In this document: positions 1 through 5,468 of the stretch, piece after piece | Position numbering within the stretch: the stretch's first letter is position 1 | How the letters are laid out: every line of letters begins with the position of its first letter | Source of the DNA: Pseudomonadota bacterium | GTDB taxonomy: Bacteria; Bdellovibrionota_C; UBA2361; OMII01 | Assembly (NCBI GenBank): GCA_027486155.1 | Contig: JAIXPR010000055.1 | Location: forward strand, 1 to 6,680 | DNA: 6,680 bases | Reading direction: 5' to 3' | Notes under the pieces: generated by a model | Told to the model about the DNA's origin: nothing | The model's database searches: none | Seen by the model: the letters and a program-made list of their open reading frames with translations, nothing else | Made by a program: the position numbers and the translations under genes

Positions 1-121
1 CCTTGATTATGCTCCACCGGACTCCTTCTCCGTTGCTTGTTGTTTCCTCACCATCCGCCTGTATGCAAGCGGACCGCGATCTCATCATGCTCAAAAAAAA
101 CTATTCACGCACTACCTTCGA
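1..121. other. Non-coding left edge downstream of manA
   Basis: No credible gene is visible in these 121 bases. On the minus strand, 21 bases beyond the manA stop codon, there is a run of eight T (positions 93-100). It could be the tail of a terminator, but I find no convincing GC-rich stem directly before it. I therefore record the T tract only and do not call an intrinsic terminator. Confidence 0.5.
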
Positions 122-1384
122 TTAGGGCAGAGCTGGGGTCGCGTGGACCAGCATCGCCGCCGACGTCACAACCTCATACGCACCCGTGTCAGGGGGTAGT
201 AATGCAGCGCCACCATCCCCTAGCTCAATACCCCTCCCAGTGATCCGAGAGGTGATAGAGGCACCCTTTCCAACACAGAAAACCACCGACGGCAGCGAGC
301 TCTCGGGTATGACGGTACGGGCACAGTCCTCCGGAAGAATCTGGAGACGAAACTCCTCAGTCGGGGTCTCGAACACCTTAAACCCGCCATCACCAGACAC
401 CAGGTCACGCACACCCTCGATAGTAGACCCGCAATCGATCACCTCGAGCAGGGTCTCCACATCTCGATACTTAGGGGTCAATCCCGCTCTCACAACGTTA
501 TCGGAGCACGCCATACATTCGATAAGATCCCCCTCGAGGTACGCATGAGGAACGTTTGGAGCTATGAAGAGCGCCTGCCCAGGGTCAATACGCACCTGCC
601 TCATCATAAGCATCGCCAGAAGTCCCGGATCGCTCAGGCCATACTTCGTAACCAACTTGGCAAAGAGCGAAGCCTCGCGCGTAAGACCGGGAGCGAGCGG
701 AAGCGCCTCAGCCAGATACTGATTACACGATCTCACCTGGTTCTGATCTAAAGCAAAACAGACGGCGATAAGCGCTCGCGGGACCGACTGATCACCCCGT
801 GCGTCCGATGTCGCGAGCGAGGAAACGAGTTCCCTTCCAACGAACCGTTCAAGCTCGGGCAACGCGGAGAACAACGACGACAACGCCGCGCGATCCTTAA
901 TCCCGTAGAGTAAGCTTACGGGGGTGATCGCTACACCGACCTCTGGCTTATGATTATCGTCAGGATAGTGCTGAGGGCTTTTGCGGTGAAGCTCCTCGGC
1001 TTTAGTCTTGGTGGGATGCAGTTGAATAGAGAGCCCATACTCTCCGTTCACCGAGAGAACCTTGAGCAAGAACGGCAGGGTCGAACCGAAACGGGTTACG
1101 GCACGCGAGCCGAGTAGCTCTTGCGGGAATTTGGTAAGGGCCTCGTTCAGGGGAAGGGTCGTGCCGTCTGGCAGCTCAATCATCGAGGGAGCCTTTGGGT
1201 GAGCACCGACCCAGAACTCCGCCAGCCGCGCGTCCGCCGCATGCCCGGGCACCATCGAGGATATCCGTGACGCATGCCCCACATTACCCCAATCTGACTC
1301 CTGCACCCTTCCGGTCAGTCGTAAAGGGCCACCGAACAAATTATCCGCACGTTGCGTCGCCACGTATACCTCTTCCGCGTTCAC
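122..1384 (-). CDS. manA: Mannose-6-phosphate isomerase, type I (zinc-dependent)
   Basis: This cytosolic enzyme interconverts fructose 6-phosphate and mannose 6-phosphate. It links glycolysis to GDP-mannose, and so to polysaccharide and glycan synthesis, and also serves mannose use. The 420-residue product carries the cupin-type zinc site of the family: Q121 and H123 in the QLHP motif, E148 in NHKPE and H280 in PNVPHAYLEGD. The signature RAGLTPKYRDV follows, with the catalytic-type arginine R299. The N-terminal WVGAHPKAPS (58-67) and DWG (31-33) segments also match the family, and the length is normal. The start is GTG at 1384, with GAGGG eight bases upstream. A second GTG at 1363 (codon 8) has its own GGAAGAGG five bases upstream. 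Family similarity only begins near residue 20, so both starts are possible. It is transcribed divergently from the ATPase gene, and no sugar-nucleotide gene adjoins it here. Confidence 0.95.
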   Translation of the reverse strand: MNAEEVYVATQRADNLFGGPLRLTGRVQESDWGNVGHASRISSMVPGHAADARLAEFWVGAHPKAPSMIELPDGTTLPLNEALTKFPQELLGSRAVTRFGSTLPFLLKVLSVNGEYGLSIQLHPTKTKAEELHRKSPQHYPDDNHKPEVGVAITPVSLLYGIKDRAALSSLFSALPELERFVGRELVSSLATSDARGDQSVPRALIAVCFALDQNQVRSCNQYLAEALPLAPGLTREASLFAKLVTKYGLSDPGLLAMLMMRQVRIDPGQALFIAPNVPHAYLEGDLIECMACSDNVVRAGLTPKYRDVETLLEVIDCGSTIEGVRDLVSGDGGFKVFETPTEEFRLQILPEDCARTVIPESSLPSVVFCVGKGASITSRITGRGIELGDGGAALLPPDTGAYEVVTSAAMLVHATPALP

Positions 1385-1392
1385 AAAAAGCG

Positions 1393-1397
1393 CCCTC
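1393..1397 (-). promoter_or_regulatory. Shine-Dalgarno sequence for the manA GTG at 1384
   Basis: GAGGG on the minus strand lies eight bases before the GTG at 1384, which is good spacing. A competing, longer purine match, GGAAGAGG, lies at 1369-1376 inside the first codons, five bases before the in-frame GTG at 1363. The gene could therefore begin at either codon (420 or 413 residues). Confidence 0.5.
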
Positions 1398-1587
1398 AGC
1401 GTATCGGGAAAAAAAGCGACTTACAAGGCGATAAGGTCGTAAAATAAGCCAGTTAGACAAAGCCATCGCGCAGACTAAACAATCGCGCCCCATGACGAAG
1501 GAAACCTCTCTCTCGAACTCACGATAGGCTCGAATATCTTTAAATGATTGAAGAAAAGCCAAGCTTCAGAAAGAAACACGAGACCTC

Positions 1588-1616
1588 TTCAGTAGGTGAA
1601 CAATTATCAGTACAAT
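1588..1616 (+). promoter_or_regulatory. Candidate sigma-70-type promoter for the VirD4-like gene
   Basis: A -10 hexamer TACAAT (1611-1616, five of six consensus bases) follows a weak -35 TTCAGT (1588-1593, three of six) with a 17-base spacer. Transcription would begin near 1623, giving a leader of about 30 bases before the ATG at 1655. The leader is pyrimidine-rich and has no clear Shine-Dalgarno sequence. The call rests on the -10 box, the spacing and the position only. Confidence 0.4.
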
Positions 1617-1654
1617 GTTGGGGTACTTAACTTTTCTCCGAGATCTCCCCTGCC

Positions 1655-3910
1655 ATGCGCGTAGCACTCATCCACGTTCCCCGCCCTATCATGACCATCG
1701 GGGAAGCCATGAGGCAAACGAAATGGTCGCTCGTTAACGCTAACTTCTTCCAAACCCAGCTCAACGACCTCGCGGAGCAATCGACGGAGCCCTTCTCACT
1801 CGAGTTCTTCGCCAAGGGCACCACCGTGTACATCTGTGTGGCGGCTGAAGAAAAGATCCTCGACCTTATTGTGCAAGGGATCTACGGATGGTGGGCTGGC
1901 GTCGAGATAGAGTACATCGATGACTACACAGAGACGAACATCACAGACCGAACAGTTGCCGTAAGCGCCGATCTCGACCTCGAGTGGCCTGACATTTATC
2001 CACTTCAACAGTTCCGTCCCTTCGCCTGGGATAGTACCGCTCCTATGGTGACGACACTTACCCGCATCTCTGAATTCGAGAACGTACTCATTCAGGTGGT
2101 GGTACGACCACTACGAGATACCCCCCTCCTCCACTTTAAGCTAGGAGCGCTTCGCAAAATCGAGGACGTTTGTCGAATGTTTCGAACGAGGACGTGGCTG
2201 AAGCGAGACCTCACGAATCAGAGCATGAAGCTCGTCAAAGAGAAGTGTCTCTCGCCACTCTTCTTGGCGAACTATAGAATCACCGCTTTCGCGGATCTAC
2301 CCAAGGAGGCGACTAAGAGGGACGCATCAGCGCTTAAATCCCGCTTAGCGCAACACGTCAACGCCGTCTCCTACGCGGTAAAGTATCTTAACACCGCGGA
2401 TGAAAACCGCCTCAAGACCCGACCGTTCCGCTCAGGGGCCTCCGCGATCAAGTTGATGCAGCAACGACGCTTTAACTGCCCTTTCATGCTCTCCTCGGTT
2501 GAGCTCACAACGCTCTGGCATCCTCCAACGGTCGGAACGCTCCCTAACACGGCGATCGTTCTCTCGCGCAAAGCCCCACCACCTCGGACGCTTCCCGCCA
2601 CTCCGAACGACCCACAAATAAGCTTCTGTGGCGTAACGAACTTTCGCGATCAAAGAACGACCTTCGGCTTCAGACGTTTCGATCGGAGACGCCATCTGTA
2701 CGTGCTCGGAAAGTCAGGCAACGGCAAATCGTGTCTTCTCCAACTTCTTGTGAAAGCTGATGTTGATAACGGGTTCGGTTGCGCCGTTCTTGATCCACAC
2801 GGAGATCTCTCGGACGAGATTTTAAAGACGATTCCAAAACACCGACTGAAGGATGTTGTGATCTTCGATCCGAGTGACGTGAATCACCCTCCAAGCTTCA
2901 ACCCGATGATTCCGATCCGTCCGGATCTCAAGGTTCGAGTCATGCTCAGCTTCCTCGACACCTTCAAACGGGTTTTTGGAGACGGATGGTCAGACAAGAT
3001 GGACCACCTTCTTCGCTACGCTATAAACGCGTTGCTCAACATCCCCGGAGCGAGCATCGTGTCGCTCCGACGACTCCTCTCCGACGAGGAGTTCCGGAAA
3101 GAGGTCGTGGCTCGAAGCACCGACGAGTCGGTGCGCCGTTTCTGGGAGGTCGAGTTCCCGTCACGTCGACAAGAGTTCGAGGAGGGTCCGGTATCGCAGC
3201 TTCTCAACCGATTAGATGAACTCCTCGCGACCGACATGATTCGGAACATCCTTGGTCAGCCGACAAACACCTTCGATTTCCGTGAGTTCATCGACTCTCG
3301 AAAGATAGTGATCTTCAAACTATCGAAGGGTTTGCTGGGCGCTGAGAACGCCTCGCTCCTGGGCTCACTAATCATCTGGAAGCTCTATGAAGCAGCGATG
3401 TCACGAGCCGACATTCCGGTGGAGCAGCGACAGGATTTCTACTTTTACATCGATGAGTTCCAAAACTTCGCGACACCATCGTTCGGAGAGATCTTGAGCG
3501 AGTCGCGCAAGTATCGCCTCTGTCTCACCTTCGCCAATCAGTTCCTCGGACAACTACCACAGACGGTGAAGGAGACAGTATTCGGAAACGTCGCTAACCT
3601 CGTATGCTTCCGTGTTGGAGCTGAGGATGGCGCGACCGTCGCTCAGGAATTTAAACCTCGATTCAGCCCTGAAGACCTTCTCAACCTCCCTCTTCGTGAA
3701 TTCTATGTGAAGATGAGTGTTGATGGAGAGGTTCAAGAGGCGTTCTCGGCGTATACCCTTCAGGCTCCCACCGTCCCGACAAGCGAGAACTCGGCGAAGG
3801 AGTGTGTCGAGCACTCGCGCTCGAAGTACGCGCTACCACTCTCTGTCGCGCAGGAGCAGCTCGCGCTCTCTGAGATCATGTCTCCACGAACGATGGGACG
3901 TTTCTCGTAG
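1655..3910 (+). CDS. VirD4/TraG-like (TrwB/HerA superfamily) ATPase, apparently orphan
   Basis: This is a P-loop ATPase of the group that includes conjugative coupling proteins, which pump DNA or protein substrates through type IV secretion channels. Its own substrate cannot be read from the sequence. The ATPase half of the 751 residues has Walker A GKSGNGKS (352-359), VLDPHGD (378-384), DVVIFDPSD (400-408), Walker B FYFYIDEFQNF (595-605, D600/E601), FANQFLGQL (626-634) and GNVANLVCFRVG (644-655), where R653 is a candidate arginine finger. Residues 1 to about 330 form a separate domain without catalytic motifs. It resembles, from memory, the N-terminal part of similar ATPases in Patescibacteria and other environmental bacteria. 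I see no membrane segment, although classical VirD4 has N-terminal ones. An in-frame TAA at 1628 rules out a longer N-terminus. The start ATG lacks a clear Shine-Dalgarno sequence, and M13 (1691) is an alternative. No relaxase or VirB gene adjoins it. Confidence 0.85.
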   Translation: MRVALIHVPRPIMTIGEAMRQTKWSLVNANFFQTQLNDLAEQSTEPFSLEFFAKGTTVYICVAAEEKILDLIVQGIYGWWAGVEIEYIDDYTETNITDRTVAVSADLDLEWPDIYPLQQFRPFAWDSTAPMVTTLTRISEFENVLIQVVVRPLRDTPLLHFKLGALRKIEDVCRMFRTRTWLKRDLTNQSMKLVKEKCLSPLFLANYRITAFADLPKEATKRDASALKSRLAQHVNAVSYAVKYLNTADENRLKTRPFRSGASAIKLMQQRRFNCPFMLSSVELTTLWHPPTVGTLPNTAIVLSRKAPPPRTLPATPNDPQISFCGVTNFRDQRTTFGFRRFDRRRHLYVLGKSGNGKSCLLQLLVKADVDNGFGCAVLDPHGDLSDEILKTIPKHRLKDVVIFDPSDVNHPPSFNPMIPIRPDLKVRVMLSFLDTFKRVFGDGWSDKMDHLLRYAINALLNIPGASIVSLRRLLSDEEFRKEVVARSTDESVRRFWEVEFPSRRQEFEEGPVSQLLNRLDELLATDMIRNILGQPTNTFDFREFIDSRKIVIFKLSKGLLGAENASLLGSLIIWKLYEAAMSRADIPVEQRQDFYFYIDEFQNFATPSFGEILSESRKYRLCLTFANQFLGQLPQTVKETVFGNVANLVCFRVGAEDGATVAQEFKPRFSPEDLLNLPLREFYVKMSVDGEVQEAFSAYTLQAPTVPTSENSAKECVEHSRSKYALPLSVAQEQLALSEIMSPRTMGRFS

Positions 3911-4031
3911 GATGATTTCTGAGGTCTTGGCCGCAGCCCAAGCTCCCCTTTCAGCGAATCACCGTTCTACCCGATAAGGTGCTACCCCCCATCGATCTCG
4001 CTAACCCCTTGAGATAAGGTACGTCCTATAC

Positions 4032-4071
4032 CCCGAATGTAGTTCCTCGTGGCCCTCCTCCTCTATTCGGG
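4032..4071. repeat. Inverted repeat, 7-bp stem with 26-base loop
   Basis: CCCGAAT (4032-4038) is exactly complementary to ATTCGGG (4065-4071). The loop is C/T-rich. No T run follows, which argues against an intrinsic terminator. It might be a weak RNA structure or a protein site. A 7-bp stem with so long a loop can also arise by chance. Confidence 0.3.
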
Positions 4072-4108
4072 TCGATACTGAGGGAACACTCGCAGCGACG
4101 AAGATGGC

Positions 4109-4137
4109 TTGGGAATCTAACTACAAGAGAACATAGT
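4109..4137 (+). promoter_or_regulatory. Candidate promoter for the lysine dehydrogenase-like gene
   Basis: TTGGGA (4109-4114) and CATAGT (4132-4137) each match four of six consensus bases of the sigma-70 -35 and -10 boxes, with the ideal 17-base spacer. The leader would be about 35 bases and would carry the small hairpin at 4137-4153. The purine stretch AGAAGAG just before the ATG at 4178 would serve for ribosome binding. This is a consensus match only. Confidence 0.3.
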
Positions 4138-4177
4138 CGCGTTTGCTACGCGAGGTTGGAATACAAGAAGAGAAACC

Positions 4178-5284
4178 ATGAGAACTATCGCACTCATTGG
4201 AGCGGGAAAGATCGGCGAGACCATAGCGGCTCTCTTTGCCGCGTCCGGTCGTTACAAGGTCAAGGTGTGTGACATCGATCTTAAACGCGCCGACTTTGTG
4301 GCCCAAGGTAAGAGCTCATGTGAAGCCCATCTCGTCAACTTACAGGACACCGTCGCTCTCAAGAAGCTCTTGGCCGACTGTGAGGTAGTGATTAGCGCGC
4401 TCCCCTTCTTTTGTAACAAAGCGGTCGCCCAAGCGGCCCATGACGTGGGAATTCACTACGCCGACCTCACCGAGGACGTTGAGACCTCAAAATTTATCGC
4501 CCAGCTCTCTCAGAACTCACGCTCCTGCTTTATGCCGCAGTGTGGACTCGCCCCAGGATTTATCAGCATAGCGGCCGCCCACCTGATGGGACTCCTCGAT
4601 GCTGTTGACTCCCTGAAGCTGCGGGTTGGGGCGCTGCCGATCTATCCAACGAATCGATTGATGTACAACCTGACCTGGTCAACCGATGGTCTTATCAACG
4701 AATATTGTAATCCGTGTGAGATCATTCAAAGCGGAGTTAAACTCACCGTTCCAGCGCTTGAGGGACTCGAGAGCTTCTCGTTTGATGGCGATGAATACGA
4801 AGCGTTTAATACCTCTGGTGGACTCGGCACGCTCGCGGACGCTCTTCATGGGAAGGTCAACGACCTAAACTACAAGACGATCCGATACCCGGGGCATCGA
4901 GAACTCATCTCCTTCCTGCTCCACGACCTCAAGTTTAAACACGATCGAGATAGTCTCAAGCATGTTCTGGAACGGAGCATTCCAACAACGGGGCAGGACA
5001 AGTGCATCATCTTTGTTGAGGCGTCAGGAACGCTCAAAGGAGTCAGCACGCAAAAGACCTACGCGAGCTGCGTGTACAATCAGACCGTTGATGGAAAACA
5101 CTTTAGCGCCATTCAAGTAACCACCGCCGCGGGCGTATGCGGTCCGATAGACCTCCTCCTCTCGGGGGCGATCGGCAAGAGATCCGGATTTATTCGGGCT
5201 GAGGATATCTCCTTAACTGATTTCCTCGGTAATGAGTTCGGCAAGCTTTGCCGTGACGACCGAGCGCTGCGGGGGATTTCGTAG
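4178..5284 (+). CDS. Saccharopine dehydrogenase family oxidoreductase, probably lysine 6-dehydrogenase-like
   Basis: This 368-residue enzyme belongs to the Lys9/saccharopine dehydrogenase family. Members include L-lysine 6-dehydrogenase, which oxidises the side-chain amino group of lysine to give allysine (cyclising to piperideine-6-carboxylate), saccharopine reductase and carboxynorspermidine enzymes. A Rossmann fold opens the protein with GAGKIG (8-13). The acidic D32 at the end of the second strand favours NAD over NADP. Family blocks follow: HYADLTED (93-100), MPQCGLAPGF (119-128), RVGALP (149-154), WSTDGLINEYCNPCE (167-181), EAFNTSGGLGTL (208-219), IRYPGH (235-240) and QVTTAAG (313-319). 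The single-domain length and these blocks fit the bacterial lysine dehydrogenase-like branch best, but substrate cannot be settled by eye. The start ATG has AGAAGAG seven bases upstream, directly followed by the glycine-rich loop at the usual place. It faces rocD across a 184-base gap. Confidence 0.85.
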   Translation: MRTIALIGAGKIGETIAALFAASGRYKVKVCDIDLKRADFVAQGKSSCEAHLVNLQDTVALKKLLADCEVVISALPFFCNKAVAQAAHDVGIHYADLTEDVETSKFIAQLSQNSRSCFMPQCGLAPGFISIAAAHLMGLLDAVDSLKLRVGALPIYPTNRLMYNLTWSTDGLINEYCNPCEIIQSGVKLTVPALEGLESFSFDGDEYEAFNTSGGLGTLADALHGKVNDLNYKTIRYPGHRELISFLLHDLKFKHDRDSLKHVLERSIPTTGQDKCIIFVEASGTLKGVSTQKTYASCVYNQTVDGKHFSAIQVTTAAGVCGPIDLLLSGAIGKRSGFIRAEDISLTDFLGNEFGKLCRDDRALRGIS

Positions 5285-5316
5285 GATCACGTTCAATCCA
5301 CGAGACAATCATCAAT

Positions 5317-5344
5317 CCGGAGGGCCCGTATCCTTACGGGCCGG
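5317..5344 (+). repeat. REP-like unit 1 (hairpin 5323-5342)
   Basis: GGAG (5319-5322) precedes the stem GGCCCGTA (5323-5330), the loop TCCT (5331-5334) and the arm TACGGGCC (5335-5342), all perfectly paired. CC and GG flank the unit. It begins 32 bases after the stop codon of the oxidoreductase gene. Any effect on that mRNA's 3' end is inference, as no T run follows. Confidence 0.75.
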
Positions 5345-5370
5345 GTATGTTACGACCTATCAAATTGAAA

Positions 5371-5407
5371 CGCGATGGATATCGCGGACCGGGACGGCGG
5401 TCGCGAT
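5371..5407. repeat. Overlapping alternative hairpins in the REP spacer
   Basis: CGCGAT (5371-5376) pairs perfectly with ATCGCG (5381-5386) around a GGAT loop. The second arm can instead take part in a longer stem. There ATCGC (5381-5385) pairs with GCGAT (5403-5407) and GACCG (5387-5391) pairs with CGGTC (5398-5402), with one bulged G and a 6-base loop. The two folds exclude each other. Either orientation of transcription entering the gap would read them. Confidence 0.5.
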
Positions 5408-5408
5408 T

Positions 5409-5436
5409 CCGGCCCGTCAGGAGACGGGCCCTCCGG
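5409..5436 (-). repeat. REP-like unit 2, inverted (hairpin 5411-5430)
   Basis: On the minus strand GGAG (5434-5431) precedes the stem GGCCCGTC, the loop TCCT and the arm GACGGGCC. It matches unit 1 at 26 of 28 positions. The two differences are partners in the base pair next to the loop (A-T in unit 1, C-G here), so the stem is intact in both. Confidence 0.75.
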
Positions 5437-5465
5437 GGAACCATATAACCCGCGATTAAGGTTCC
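5437..5465 (-). repeat. 6-bp inverted repeat just past the rocD stop
   Basis: GGAACC (5437-5442) is complementary to GGTTCC (5460-5465), with a 17-base loop. The stem begins three bases after the rocD stop codon on the minus strand and abuts REP-like unit 2. Together they might mark the 3' end of the rocD transcript. No T tract follows, so terminator function is only a possibility. Confidence 0.35.
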
Positions 5466-5468
5466 TAT

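Larger units (their letters stand above)
1385..1654. other. Divergent intergenic region, manA / VirD4-like ATPase
   Basis: This 270-base spacer lies between two genes read away from each other, so it should hold both promoters. It is visibly richer in A and T than its flanks. A plausible plus-strand promoter is listed separately. I could not pick a convincing minus-strand -35/-10 pair for manA. The octamer GATAAGGT (1430-1437) recurs twice in the next intergenic region. A 73-codon minus-strand frame beginning with TTG (1562 to 1341) crosses the spacer and enters manA out of frame. It resembles nothing I recognise and I regard it as chance. Confidence 0.6.
3911..4177. other. Intergenic region between the ATPase and oxidoreductase genes
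   Basis: No gene is visible in these 267 bases. They contain a direct repeat of GATAAGGT (3973-3980 and 4013-4020, exactly 40 bases apart) and a 7-bp long-range inverted repeat (4032-4038 with 4065-4071). A short hairpin lies at 4137-4153 (TCGCG/CGCGA, 7-base loop), between the proposed -10 box and the downstream start codon. The weak stem CTTGG/CCAAG at 3926-3942 follows the ATPase stop but lacks a proper T tract, so I do not call a terminator. Confidence 0.6.
5317..5436. mobile_element. REPIN/BIME-like element: two inverted GGAG-hairpin units
   Basis: Two 28-base units lie in inverted orientation 64 bases apart, filling most of the gap between convergent genes. In both, read from the outside inward, GGAG stands directly before a perfect 8-bp stem with a 4-base TCCT loop. 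The same geometry (a conserved tetranucleotide at the 5' foot of a palindrome, with units paired in inverse orientation) is known for REP elements mobilised by RAYT Y1 transposases. No transposase lies in the window. Such elements are non-autonomous and often sit between convergent genes. The alternative is a pair of gene-end hairpins, one per direction, that act as terminators. Neither has a T tract, which weakens that reading. Genome-wide copy number is not visible here. Confidence 0.6.

Noticed and set aside
93..124. T8 tract downstream of manA as an intrinsic terminator
   Set aside because: No stable stem precedes the T run within the 21 bases after the stop codon.
186..548. A 120-codon plus-strand open frame antisense to manA
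   Set aside because: It is low in information, rich in Ser, Pro and Arg as expected of a shadow frame, and lies wholly inside a clear manA gene.
1341..1562. A 73-codon minus-strand frame starting with TTG upstream of, and overlapping, manA
   Set aside because: It has no recognisable family and a rare start codon, it is preceded at once by an in-frame stop, and its end runs out of frame through manA codons. Its first residues faintly recall four-helix-bundle (S23-like) proteins but the rest does not.
3926..3942. CTTGG/CCAAG hairpin after the ATPase gene as a terminator
   Set aside because: The stem is only 5 bp with a 7-base loop and is followed by a C-rich stretch, not a T run.
1655..5284. 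ATPase plus oxidoreductase as a two-gene defence or secretion operon
   Set aside because: A 267-base gap with its own possible promoter separates them, and the second gene is a typical amino-acid metabolic enzyme with no defence or secretion domain.
5317..5436. CRISPR-like repeats
   Set aside because: There are only two copies and they are inverted, not direct. Each is itself a full palindrome, which fits REP units and not CRISPR repeat-spacer organisation.
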